This document shows, piece by piece, positions 1-10,978 of a DNA stretch of 64,000 nucleotides; within the stretch, counting starts at the first letter, position 1; every line of letters starts with the position of its first letter. Below the pieces are notes generated by a model, which worked only from the letters and a program-made list of their open reading frames with translations, had not been told where the DNA came from and searched no databases. A program made the translations under genes and the position numbers. Source of the DNA: Plasmodiophora brassicae (Eukaryota; Endomyxa: Phytomyxea; Phytomyxea; Plasmodiophorida); NCBI GenBank assembly GCA_036867785.1, contig CP145419.1, positions 868,001 through 932,000 on the forward strand, written 5' to 3'.

Positions 1-3000
1 TTGTCGCCCGGGGCGCCGCCGTCCTACGACGACCCGGCGCCGGTCGACGAGATCAGGGTCGGCTGGCTGTACAAGAGGTCCCGGCTGGGCCTGTGCTGGA
101 ACCGGCGATGGGTGTCGGCGGCCGACGGCCAGCTGACAACGCACGCGGACGCGTCGTCGCCCACCAAGCTGACGGTCACGTTGGCGTACGCCACCGTCCA
201 GCTGCTGAGCTCGTCGCGCGACCGCTACCGCTTCGAGGTCGGCACGGCGCTGGGCGCCCGATTCGAATTCGCCGCCGAGACGTCCCGCGACGCCAACGAC
301 TGGGTGCGCTTCCTCAGGTCCCAGATCGGGCCGCAGCCGAGACGACGCGCCCGCGACCGGGTACGTTCGTCGAGAGCAGGCACCGGTGTCCCGTGTCCCG
401 TCGTCGCTGACGTTAACGGGCCGTGCGCGCGTCCTTGTTGCTGTTGCAGAACGCCGACCAGCAGCAGCAGCAGACGCAGCTGGCGCCACCGCCGCAACAC
501 GACGATAACGAGGCGGTCGGCGAGCCCGGCCGCCCGGGTGCGTCGCCGGCCATCCCGTGGAACGACATGTACCAGTCGATCGTGGAGATGAGCGAGTCGA
601 CGTTCAACCAGTCGGTGGAGAAGGCGCGCCGCCTGAACGGCCTCGTCGACGCGTTCGTGCGGTGCGCCCGGCGCGTCGCCCGCGTCATCGTCGACGAGTA
701 CACGCTGCCGCCGCACCTGAAGACGATCGCCCCGATCGACCGCATCGACGCGGCCCCCGAGGACGAAACGTTCACCAGCGACGGCATCGCGTTCACGTTC
801 ATGCACGAGCAGAACGGGAGCGAGGCGCAGGACGAGTTGCAGCGCAAGATGGGCACCCACGACCTGCACGGTGCGTGCGTGCCCGGCGGGCGTGCGTGTG
901 TGCGTGCCCGGGGTGCGTCGCTGACTGTGAGTGCCGCGCGCGCCTCCGTAGGCACGACGGCGTACGCGAACGTGCCGGCGACGTCCAGCGATCTGCACAC
1001 GCACCTGTGCTGCGTCGTCGACTACCTCGGCTTCCGCCTGTTCTGCCTGGCGCTGGTGCCCATCTACGACGACACGCGCGTCACGTTCGGGCGCGTCGGC
1101 GGCGCCCTGCAGCGCGAGGCGCGCACCGAGGCGCTGCTGGAGGCGGCGGCCCGCGACCTGCACCTGGCGACGCACGACGCGTTCGTCGAGGAGGGCGCCC
1201 AGGGCGAGACCGTGGCGATCCACGCGGCGTCGTCCGTCATGGTGCACCGCGGCGAGGACCAGCGCCTGTACGTGACGAACCTGACCAGGGCGTTCCCGGT
1301 CGACCGCAACCGGGACGGGACGGACCCGGCCGGCGTCGGCCAGCTGCGACCCGAGTTCCTGCGCCTGTACGCGAAGGCGCTGTCGCCGGACGCCTTCCTG
1401 GTGGGCGGCACGGCCGACGCCGACGGCAACGACGACGACGTCGCGCAGGCGTGCCGGTACCTGCGGGACACGGTCGTCGGCGAGTTCGTCAAGCAGATGG
1501 ACCTGCTGGCGCTGGTCCCGGTGGACAGCGCCCACCTGACCGCCCTCATGCACGACCGGGGCATCAACGCCCGGTACCTGGGCGCCATCGCCGACACGAC
1601 GGCGCTGCCGCACGTGCGCGAGATGGCCGTCTGCGAGATGGTCGCCCGGACCTGCAAGGCCGTCCTCCAGCGGTCGTGGCGGCGGCGCGCCCGGTCGGCC
1701 AGGGCCAGCGCCGGGCGTCGCCCCGACCACCCCCGCCTGCACGACGACGACGCCAAGCTGGACCAGGCGCTGCGCCAGGCCGCCCGGCAGCAGGCCGGGG
1801 CGCAGCGCGACGCCGCCGTCGACCTGTTCAACGCCGTCCTGGGCCACGACGCCGACTTCTGGCGCCGCTGCATCGCCGAGCGCCTCGCCCGCAAGTTCGC
1901 CTACGCGATCAGCGCCGAGGAGAGCCGCGCCCTGCACCGCCCGCTGCTGCTGGCCGCCCTGCAACACCATTGCGGCGTGCGCCTCGTCGACGCGGGCGCC
2001 CGGCGCACCGGCCCGCCGGCCCCGCTGACCCGCCAGCAGGTCGTGGCGATCGACGCGCGCTGCAAGTGGCCGACGATCAGCAGCCTCCGGTGCCACCTGT
2101 TCCCGAAGAAGGCCGACCAGTACCTGCGCGACGGCGCCTTCGACATGGCCGTCCAGGCCCTGCGCCTGCGCCTCGACGTCATGGTGGGCGCCGGCGACGA
2201 CGACCTGGGCGGCAGCGCGCCGCAGACACCGACGTCGGCGTCGTCGTCGTCGTTGCCGCCGGCCCCGCCGCCACCCCACCGGAAAGGCGGCGGGAGCACA
2301 GGGCCGGTGCCCGGGGCGGGCGCCGCCGACCTCAGCCAGGGCGGCGGCGGCGGCGGCGACAATGATGACAATGGGTGGTCGGCGTCGGGTGCCGAGGCGC
2401 ACCGGACGCTGAACGACCTGTGCGAGGCGTACCTGTGCCAAGGCGATGTCGGCGAGGCGCGCCGGGCGGCGCAGCGGGCGCTGCGCCTGTCGGCGGGGGC
2501 GGACGCGCGCACCTGCCAGACGTACGCCCTGCTGGTGGGCGTGTACGGCGCCCTGGGCGAGTCGGGGCGCGCCCAGCAGGCCCTGCACCTGGCGCTGTCG
2601 ATGACGCGGCACCTGTACGGGCCGCACCACCCGCTCCTGCTGCGCCTGCTGGACGAGGCTGGGACGCGCGCCCTGCAGGCCGGCGACGCCGCCGACGCCG
2701 AGCAGCGGTACCGGGCCGCCATCGACCTGGCGCTGACGTCGCTCGGCAAGAGCCACCCGACGACGGCGACGTTCTACACGCGGGTCGGCAACGTCCTGCA
2801 CCTGGGCGGGCACCTGGACAAGGCGAAGGACGCGCACGAGAAGGCCTGCCTGATCTACGAGGGCCTGTACGGGCCCGCCTCGATCGACGTGGCCCGCAGC
2901 TGCTTCTACCTGAGCGACATCCTCGCCAGGAAGGGCGACCATCAGACGGCGCGGTACTACAACCAGCGCGCCCTGAAGATCCGCCAGCAGCTGCTGGGCG

Positions 3001-3731
3001 ACGAGGCGCCCGACACGCTCGACAGCTTCCACCAGGTCGCCTGGCAGGCGCACCACCGCGAGGACCACGACGAGGCCATCCCCTACTTTGAGGCGCTGCT
3101 GGCGCGCTACAAGGCCATGCCGGCGCCGACCGACGCCGCCCTGGCCGACATCAGGCGCATGACCAAGGCCGTCATCCGCCTGGCGATGCGGGCCCTGCCC
3201 ATGGACCAGGTCGCCTTCCTCGACAGGGTCTACCAGGTACGGGTCGTCGTCGTCGTCGTCGCCGTCGGCTGGCGTGCTGAGCGCCACCGTGTCTGACGGG
3301 GATGGGCGCGCGCTTGTATATAGGAGAGCAGGGCGCGCGGATCCGACAACGCCGTCCTGACACGATCCGTGATTCGCAAGCTGTACCACGAGAGCCCATC
3401 GGCCTACATCGGCGCCCTGCTCAAGTGCACGTCGCGGGGCGTGGCCGAACCCGGATACGCCGAGGGCGTTGCCGAGCTCGCCGTCGTCCTGTCGCTGATG
3501 GAGTCGTCGTCCAGCGATTCGGACAATGACGACGACGACGACGACGGCGACGGGCAGGAGGGTGCCACCAGGAAGCCCACCGGGGATGTCGAGGGCGAAC
3601 AGGACGACGACGACGACGTTGACGCGTCGGCGTTGTCGTATGCGATCGGGCGCGGTCGGCAGGCGTCGCCGGTCAAGGCCATGCAGTACGCGGTCGGCGG
3701 CACACGACCGAACACTATTGTCAGATCGTGA
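1..3731 (+). CDS. PH-CLU-TPR protein (CLU/eIF3-p135-like), 5' partial
   Basis: The visible protein starts with a PH domain (about residues 20-110: VGWLYKR, the conserved tryptophan in ANDWVRFL), continues into a Clu-type region (LMHDRGINARYLG, the usual CLU-central signature) and ends with kinesin-light-chain-like TPRs (two units near LGKSHPTTATFY and LLGDEAPDTLDSF). Proposed exons are 1-360, 450-870, 952-3236 and 3324-3731. The introns (361-449, 871-951, 3237-3323) begin GTACGT, GTGCGT and GTACGG, end in AG and keep phase. The last acceptor is the least certain. The tail is acidic (poly-Asp near 3526-3620). CLU-family proteins are cytosolic and bind mRNAs for mitochondrial proteins; the PH domain suggests added membrane binding, which is inference. 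No ATG is seen at base 1, so the start lies upstream. Confidence 0.85.
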
Positions 3732-3974
3732 ATGCCGCCCCCCGGCCGCCCGCTTGACCCCCCGTCGTCATACGTGTTAGCCGCCCATGTCTCAATACAC
3801 GCGTCGAGTTTGGCCCATGGAAGCCCTGCACCGGCCGACGAGTAGTGTACGCAGGCGACAGGGCAGATGGTCGGGATGGCGGAGGTCGCGGCCGTCCACA
3901 TCAGCGTATACGTAAGCAAATATGTGTGTGTACGCGCGCACAAGCGAGGCCATGCCCAGCAGGATGGGGCCCGT

Positions 3975-4730
3975 TCACGTCAGCGCCTGCTGGTCGTCCT
4001 CGGGATCGTCGAGGCTCGTCAGCGCATAGACTGCACACAGAACGGGGGTGGGCGAGGGTCATCAGATCGAGATGCGCCATGGTGGCCCACGACGCCCTGC
4101 CCGTACATGGAGAGGTTGTCGTCGGCGAGGCCGACCGGCGGTTGGACAGGCGCGATCGGAGTCGGTCGAAGCGCTGCCGGGCCGCTAACGCGTACGATTG
4201 ACGATGAGGGGCAGGATACGGAGGACGGCCCCCCAGTTGCTTACCGGCGCCCAGCTGTGAGACGCGTTCACTGACGGACGCGTGCCGCAGGTGGGCCAGG
4301 CCGTCGGCACCGGGCCCGGCCTGCGACACGATGTCCTGCAGGATGGCATCGTCCTGGGACGGTCGCGTTCTCTAGGCCAGCCAGACAGCAGCGCCGTTAG
4401 TGATTGGGCGTATGCACGCGCGGCCGACCAGAACGCGAACGATTCGGAAATAGGAGGGCGGGCGCAGGAAGTCGTCCGGCAGGGCGGCCTGGGCGGCCCC
4501 GGCCGCCTCGCTGGACATCTCCAGGAGCACATCCACGGCTCGATCCAGGCTGCCGCCGTTGGCCTGGACACGACACGGTCAGCAAAGCGGGCGGCCACCA
4601 TGGGAGACGGGACGATGTCGGCGGCGGCCCGGGCGCATACGTCGAGAACCAGGGTGATGACGTCGGCGTCAATGCCTGGGAACATGCCCTGCAGCGTCGT
4701 CGTCGCAGCAGTGGCGTCGGCGCCCTGCAT
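3975..4730 (-). CDS. small CUE-domain protein
   Basis: Proposed exons on the minus strand are 4730-4641, 4563 to about 4429 (or 4418), about 4371 (or 4369)-4245, 4184-4107 and 4030-3975. The first intron (GTATGC...CCAG, 4640-4564) joins LQGMFPGIDADVITLVLD to ANGGSLDRAVDVLLEM, which together form a textbook CUE ubiquitin-binding helix bundle (MFP motif, then the leucine-rich third helix). Later exons encode a charged helical stretch (QDDAILQDIVSQAG) and a short acidic tail ending at TGA. The phases of introns 1, 3 and 4 fit; intron 2 has two equally good solutions. The product is about 160 residues with no other domain. The role is probably ubiquitin binding in trafficking or degradation, by family only. 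It is convergent with the PH-CLU gene. Confidence 0.7.
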
Positions 4731-5900
4731 GGCGCGGCGGCGGCGGCGAGGCGGTGCGGTCTCCCGGACGTTGTGCGTGTGTGTCCCCTATAGAGGCGGC
4801 GCACGCCACCAAAATGGCGACCGCCGCTGCCTGCGCCGACCTGGTTCCGATGAAGCCTCAGGGGAAGCGCGCGGCCCGGCAGCCGGCCGGCGCCAGTTGT
4901 GGCGCACAACAGCGCCGGCCGCCTGCCGCCTGCAGCAGCGGCAGCAGATACGTGCTTGCCCGCCGGGACGGCGCCCCCGACGACATTGTCGAACGGCACA
5001 CATGCTGGGGACTGCTGCGTGCGCGCGTCGCCCGCGGAGGCCCTGCACTGATCAAGTCGACGCGGACGCCCTGCTGCTTCCACTTCCGCTGCAGCTGTGC
5101 CACTCTGCCAGGGGCGACGCGACGTCGCCGACCCCTGGCGTGTGCGCGCCTCCCTGCTGGGCGGCCCTGGTGGTACTACGTGGTGCTGCCCGGGTGCACT
5201 GGTGCAGGAGGTGGCCCGGGCGCCAGAGGAAGATCACCAGTTGATTTTGGGTTGGGGGGTGGGGCCTGTTGCGTTGCGTGCGGCGGGGCGCGCCCCCCCT
5301 CGCTCCCGCCTGCGACACCTGCGTGCGTGGGAGGCCCCGTGGCGCCGCGCAACCGAACCGGTCCAGCGCCCGCGTCGTCGTCGTCGTCGTCGTCGGGACG
5401 GTCATCTCGGCGGCTACGGGGACGCGACGTACCCTATCGCCCGGCGCGGACGCCTCTCCCCGATGCTGTCGGGGCGCCTGCACCCGTCGACCAGCAGCAT
5501 CGGTCGGCGGCAGCCGCAGCGTTCGTCGCCGTCGACCGGTCGTATCCGGGACGAGGCACGCCGTCATGACGCGTCGCCGGACGATGACCTCGAGCATCAT
5601 CATCGGCATTGTCGTCGTCGCCGTCTGTCGACCGTCTGTATACCCAGGTCGGCGTCGGCCCTGCCCACATCGGCGCCGTCCGCCTGCTTGATGCCCTGCC
5701 GCAAACCCTGCTGCCGCATCGATCGCCGCCAGGCCCATGTGGTGGAGGCGGCGCAGGCGCCCTGTCGCCGCGTGCCCGCCGCCGTCCTGCCCGTCGGCGG
5801 TGATGGTCCCGTGCAGGGTCGTGGACCACCGGGCGCCGCGCCTCGATGGGGGCCCTGGCGTCGTGCGACCCCGACGTACACGCCGGAGCAGCGTCGCAAG
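4731..5900. other. no confident gene between CUE and SET genes
   Basis: Long open frames exist on both strands but look like GC-rich shadows: low complexity, Arg/Pro/Ala-rich, no domain. The plus-strand frame at about 5340-5560 has a Ser/Pro-rich stretch that could be an N-terminal exon of the following SET gene, and a minus-strand ATG near 5103 (MAQLQRKWKQQG) could be an upstream exon of the CUE gene. Neither can be supported further. Confidence 0.4.
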
Positions 5901-7691
5901 ATGCTGGAGAGCGTCGCCCACCCCGCTGTCAAACCGCCGCTGTCCATCGCCACGTTCGCCATCCCGAGGCTGGCGGGCGAGCTCCTGCCCCGGCCGCCCC
6001 GTATACGACCCGAGGAGTCGGCGTCCACCGACCTGTCGGATGCGGCGCGCCCCGAGGCGTACGTGTCCGAATCCGAATCCGAACCCGACCATGACGACGA
6101 GGGGGACGCGCGCCAGCCGGCCGCCGACGAGGTGGACGACGCGCGGGCCCCGGCCACCACCGCCACGGAAGAGTCGCCGGTGGGCACGCGTCGTCGACCT
6201 CGCCAGCAGGACGACCCCGGATCCGGTGCCGACGACAGCGTCGTGTCCAGGAAGCAGCAGACGAGGCAGCAGACGACGAAGGACGTGCAGCAGGCGTTCA
6301 AGTACGGCGTCTGCGTTTCTGTGTTCGTCTGCGGGCGCTGAGCAGCGGGATGCGTCCAGGTACCTGAAGCGGAGCGGCCCGATGGGACTGAAGATTGTCG
6401 CGCGATCTCGTCGGCCGCCGACCCTCCACCTGTCCGGCCTGTACGCCGGCATGGCGTATCCGCGCCCAGCTGTCAGGTCGGTCCTGCCGCTGCCGGTCGG
6501 CCCGGGCGTCGACCTGCTCCACGATGTCGTCCCGTTCCGCCTGCCGTTTGCCATGGCGCACGAACGGCTCGCTGAGCTGGAGCTGGACCAGGCGCGCAGG
6601 TCGGCGCCGCCGTCGACGCTGGCGCCCCCGCCCTTCATCTTGATTCGAAAGAGTACGACGGCCTGCTACTGCCACCGCCACGTCCGCACGCGCATGGCAT
6701 GATGACGGTCGCGCTGCTGTGCACAGGTGTTGGTCTCAGGGGGCAGACCTTCATCGACGACGACGTCTACGTGTGCGACTGCGTCGACGTCTGCGACGAG
6801 TACTGCCAGAACCGGATGACCTGGCACGAATGCAACCCGGACGAATGCAGGGCGGTGCAGTGCAACAACCAGGCGCTGCAGCGGCAGGAATGCGCCCAGA
6901 TCAGCCTGCAGCATGTGAGGGGCGGCCGCATGTGTCATCTGTGTGGGGCGCCCGCCCTCGACTGAACAATCGGCTGCCTTGTAGATGGGCGACAAGGGCT
7001 GGGGGATCCGCCTAGACCAGGACGTGCGGCAGGGCGACCTCATCGTGGAATACGTCGGGGAGGTATGGGCGCGCATGCGTTCTGGCACGTGCGGGCCCCG
7101 CTCACCACGTTTGTTCGCTGTTAGCTCGTCGACAAGGTCGAGTCGACGCGGCGCCTAAACGTCGACTACGCCGGCGAATCCAACTTTTACATTCTGGCCA
7201 TCTCGAGCGACCTGTACATCGATGCGACCCGGCAGGGCAACCTGTCGCGATTCACGAACCACAGCTGCGAACCGACGTGCGAGACGCAGCTGTGGATGGT
7301 TCGCGGCCAGCCCAGGCTCGGCATCTTTGCGCTGCGGGACCTGCCGGCCGGCGCCGAGGTCACCTTCGACTACAAGTTCTCGCGGTACAGCGACGTCGAC
7401 GTCCAGTGCCTGTGCGGGTCGGGCAATTGTCGCGGGTTCCTGGGGGCGACCGCCCCGCCCAAGCGGCCCAGGACGAACGGGAAGAAACCGGAACCGGGCG
7501 GCCCGCTGACCGACAAGGACATCCTCGAGATGGCACGCAACGACGTGACGGCGTCCAAGTTCTTGTCGACGGTGCGCGAGGCCAATCAGGGCGCCGATCA
7601 GCGCGTCGTGCTGCTGCGATCCCTGGCACGTGGGCGTGGCGCCTTCCTGCGGCGCCTGACGAGGCCACCGTCGTCCGTCGATGGGTGTTAG
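5901..7691 (+). CDS. AWS-SET-postSET histone lysine methyltransferase
   Basis: Exons: up to 6301, 6360-6652, 6727-6914, 6985-7062 and 7125-7691; every junction has GT/AG ends and preserves phase. The 6727-6914 exon encodes a cysteine-rich AWS motif (CDCVDVCDEYCQN...CNPDEC...CNNQ). The next two carry the SET core: GDKGWGIRL, EYVGE, the cofactor/active-site FTNHSCEPTC and VTFDYKF. A post-SET zinc motif (CLCGSGNCRGFLG) follows. This order is that of the SETD2/NSD/ASH1 group, which methylate histone H3 (usually K36) in the nucleus; substrate is inferred from family. The N-terminal part is acidic and disordered with no PWWP or PHD seen. The start is uncertain: ATG 5901 is in frame, but the frame is open upstream (YTPEQRRKMLES) and an earlier exon is possible. 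Confidence 0.82.
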
Positions 7692-8132
7692 CCGCCCCGT
7701 ACGTGACCCCGGTCCTGTTCAGCACCATGTCGGCTTGGCGTGCACGACCAGCGTGAGGGCCGAGCAGGTGATGCAGCACGAACACGCCCGCTGCATGTTG
7801 TGCATAAATTGACGCCGTGTTCAACCCACAGGGCCTGGCTGCGTTCGTTCATGGCCTGGTGGCGGGTGGTGGTGGCGCTGTATGCCGGTGGCACACGCCT
7901 GGTGCCGGTGTGCGCCTGGGTCGCTCTGTGAAGTGCTCGCGCGCGCCCTCCCCTGTCAACCTGGTCTGAAGAATGGCTGCGCCTGTGCCCGCGCCCATCA
8001 CTGCCCCCGTGTCGGATGCGGCTGTATCGTGGATCTGGATGGATGTGCCCCCCGCGCCCGCCCCGCCCGCACACAGTCGCCTCAGCCAGTTCGTCCATCG
8101 TCGTTGCACAATAGGTACAACGAACGGTCGCC
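7692..8132. other. intergenic region, nothing recognised
   Basis: There are 441 bases between the SET stop and the PX-protein ATG. The minus-strand ORF here (MATVRCTYCATTMDELA) begins in the same CCATGG as the plus-strand start and has no recognisable continuation. It holds no RNA gene or repeat that I can see. Confidence 0.4.
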
Positions 8133-10422
8133 ATGGGCGCCGACTCGCTGGGCTGTAGGGTCGGCGCGTCCCTGTCGCTGTGTGGTGGGGGGTCGTCGGA
8201 CGGTCTGCTGACGCCCTGCTGGCGCGCCCTGCTCGTCGAGTCGATCCCCGTGGCCGTCCTGCTGGCCAGCGTCCCCGCCCTGCATCGCACGGTACGATCG
8301 CGGGCGCCCCTGGTCCTTGGCCACGTCTCCCGTCGTTACCAGCTGCGCCTGGCGTCCTGCCTCGTCCTGGCGCTGACGCCCGTCTTCGACCTGGGCGTCC
8401 GCGTCGGCGGCTCGGCCGGCCTGGACGCCGCCGACCTGATCGCCGCCGCCTGCCAGCTCCTGGCCTGGGCCTACACGGCGCTCGTCGTCGCCCGGCTGCA
8501 CCGACGCGGCCTGATGCCCACCCGGGGCCTGCGCCTGGCCTGGGCCGCCGCCCTGCCTGTCGCCGTTGTCGACCTGTGGGCGTCGGCCAGCGCCAGTGCG
8601 GCCGCCATCGCCCTGTCGTCGATCCGCGTCGCCTTCGTCCTGGTGCTGGCCGCCGACGCCCTGCCGCGCCGGGTGAACCCCTGGACGTGGCGGTCGGCGA
8701 CGACGCGCGGCCCAGGCGCCCTGCTCGACGCGCTGCTGCTGCTGCCGGCGCCGCGGGACGACGACGGCGACCAGCAGCAGCAGCAGCAGCAGCGTTCCGC
8801 GTCGAGCCTGGACCTGTGGGCGCAGTGGCTCGGGGCGACGTCGCCGTTCGGGTCGACGCTGACCGACCGGCGCCAGGTGGTCACCTCGATGAACGTCGTG
8901 TCGTGGACCGAGGGCACCGACGGCCACGGCGACCCGTTCGTCCAGGTGGCGATCGACGTGGACACGGCCGATGCGGGCCAGTGGACCGTCTCGCACCGCT
9001 TGCGCGACCTGGCCTGGATCGGGCCCGCCCTGCGCGCCGCCTATGCCCGGGCCGGCCGCCCGTACGACCTGGGCGACCTGCCGACGTGGACGGCGGCCAG
9101 TGACGCGCGCCCGGCCGCCGCCCAGGTCGCCGTCGTCCTGCAGGCCATGCTGCAGGCCGCCGTCCAGTGCCCGGCCATGTTCGCCGACATGGAACGGGTC
9201 GCGCGTTGCAACGAACATCGACGCCCAATCGTCGGTGGGCCGGTGCCCGCCCCGGCCCCGCCGGCGCCCGCCGATGCCGACCCGCAGGACCGGTCAGCGT
9301 CGCCGACGACGATCGTCGTCGATGTCGTTCCTGATCCGTCCCGGGTCATGTTCGATGGGCGACGGCACCTGCACGACGACGTCAGGCGGTACCGGGCGGA
9401 CGAGGCGCGCCTGCGGATCATCAGCGCCGACGTCGTCCGCTTCCACGTCGACCAGGGCCTGTCGACGGCCACCTACGACATCAATGTAGGTGCACAACAC
9501 ACACAGAGAGAGGGCGCGAGTGCGGGCCTGATGCGAACGGGCGCCCTGCAGGTGCGATCGGTGTCGGGGCGCTGGTCCGTGTCGCGGCGGTACCGCCAGT
9601 TCCATGATCTGCAGGCGGCGCTGACGGCACTGTTCGACCCGCGCCTGCTGCCATCGCTGCCGCCGAGGACCTTCCTGGGCCACGTGCACGGTCGGTCGGC
9701 CCGGGCCCGTCGTCACGCGGTCCTCGACGATCATGTGTGTGTGTGTGCCTGATTGTTGGTGGCGCGCAGATGCCGACTTCCTGGAGCACCGGCGCCGTCA
9801 CCTGGACATGTACCTGCAGATGCTGGCCAACACGGACTACTTCGAGTGTCGCCCGCTGCACGACTTCCTGCAGCCGTGCGACGGCCATGTGGGCGCGGCC
9901 CTGGCCGGCAGCCCGGCGGGCGCGCCCGTCGACGACCAGACGGCGCTGCACAGGTTCGAGGTCACCCTGCTGCACTGGCAGTACTCGGAGGCGTCCGACC
10001 CCAAGTCCGAGGTCGTCTACCAGTTCGAGGTACGTACGCCACCTGCAGCGGGCGCCCGCCCGCCCGTCGCCCAGCCTCTGAACGCACCACCCGCCGGCGC
10101 CTTGCAGATCTGTGAGTACTTCACGCCGGCGCAGTACCTCAAATGGGTGCTGCCGGCGACCATGTACGACTTCAAGCAGTTCCATGCGTGCCTACGACGC
10201 CGGTTCCCGTCGGACGTCCTGCCGGACCTGCCCGCCTGGTCGCTGACGCAGTCGACCGCCCAGGCGGCGTTCGCCGATGCGCGCGCCACCCAGCTCGAGG
10301 CCTTCCTGCAGAAGGTCATCAACTGCGGGCCGCTGGCCTGCCCCGACCTGCACTCGTTCATACAGCTCGACAACGCCAACCGGCACATCTCCACTGGCAT
10401 GAATATATCAGCGCTGCCCTAA
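8133..10422 (+). CDS. multi-span membrane protein with three PX domains
   Basis: Exons 8133-9485, 9552-9690, 9770-10029 and 10108-10422, with introns of 66, 79 and 78 bp, all in phase. The N-terminal 190 residues contain about five hydrophobic spans (IPVAVLLASVPAL, LASCLVLALTPVF, IAAACQLLAWAY, WAAALPVAVVDLW, IRVAFVLVLAADAL) with HRRGLMPTRGLRLAWA between spans 3 and 4, reminiscent of the TMD0 module of ABCC transporters, but no ATPase follows. A degenerate PX-like segment (VSHRLRDLAWIGPALRAAY) precedes a clear PX (WSVSRRYRQFHDLQ, LPPRTFLG, DFLEHRRRHLDMYL, PLHDFLQ) and a C-terminal PX (YDFKQFHACLRRRFP, LEAFLQKV, DLHSFIQL). PX domains bind phosphoinositides, so an endomembrane tether or sorting role is likely. 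A polyglutamine tract lies at about 8776-8794. Confidence 0.78.
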
Positions 10423-10473
10423 CCAGCCGGCATTCGCCTTGCCCGGTGTATAGACCATGAGCGGGTAGGCCCA

Positions 10474-10755
10474 TCAGCGGGCCTTCGTCGCTGGCACCAG
10501 TTCAAGGCGCTCGTCGTCGACGGCCTTGTCCAGGTGGATGGCATGGTGCAACTCCAGCGGTGTGCTGACGGTACCCTTCGCGCCCTTGTAGTCGTACGTG
10601 AAGAACACCTTGGACCGCAACGGGAACGACTTGGGCGAATGACGCATCACGTACTCGACAATGTTCTCGAAATCGCGGGAGCTCTCCAGGCGCACGAGGC
10701 GCGTGTCGCTATCGGCCAGCCGCACGTTGACGTAGTAGTTGGACGCAGTCGCCAT
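10474..10755 (-). CDS. small PB1-like (ubiquitin-fold) protein, 93 aa
   Basis: A single-exon frame starting MATASNYYVNVRLAD. An upstream ATG at 10887 is in frame, but that extension looks unlike protein. The strand pattern (VNVRLADSDTRLVRLES; FENIVEYVMRH; KVFFTYDYKGAKGTVSTP; LELHHAI) resembles a PB1 domain: a basic first strand, a YDYKG turn where PB1 proteins carry the acidic OPCA motif, and an LxxAI helix. The acidic motif is weak, so it may be a type II PB1 or another ubiquitin-like fold. PB1 domains mediate heterodimer scaffolding. It converges with the PX-protein gene, 51 bp away. Confidence 0.6.
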   Translation of the reverse strand: MATASNYYVNVRLADSDTRLVRLESSRDFENIVEYVMRHSPKSFPLRSKVFFTYDYKGAKGTVSTPLELHHAIHLDKAVDDERLELVPATKAR

Positions 10756-10978
10756 CGATCGATCCGGAGGCCAACGGATTACCGGGGCGCGCTTGCCGAC
10801 TATATGACGACTGACGACGCACACGATTTGACATGCGGCACGCCAGAGGGCACGCGCCTCCCAGGGCGACACCCACACGACGATCATGGCCAGGCTGAAA
10901 TATCCGGGTCCCGATCAGACTACGTAGCCGCTCGTATATTGGGGGCACGGTTTGATACGTCACAATACCATTGTTGAA

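Noticed and set aside
225-3389. 1054-codon open frame antisense to the PH-CLU-TPR gene
   Set aside because: It is a GC-rich shadow: composition dominated by Arg, Val, Gly and Gln with no domain, while the plus strand carries recognised domains and in-phase introns.
5052-6638. 528-codon minus-strand frame opposite the SET gene
   Set aside because: Arg/Thr/Gly-rich with no motif; its complement encodes real exons with matching splice sites.
7688-8134. possible zinc-binding small protein (MATVRCTYCATTMDELA) on the minus strand
   Set aside because: It starts at the same CCATGG as the PX gene, has one CxxC only, and the rest looks unlike protein.
8082-9218. 378-codon minus-strand frame opposite the PX protein
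   Set aside because: Gln/Arg/Gly-rich mirror of third-position GC bias; no recognisable domain.
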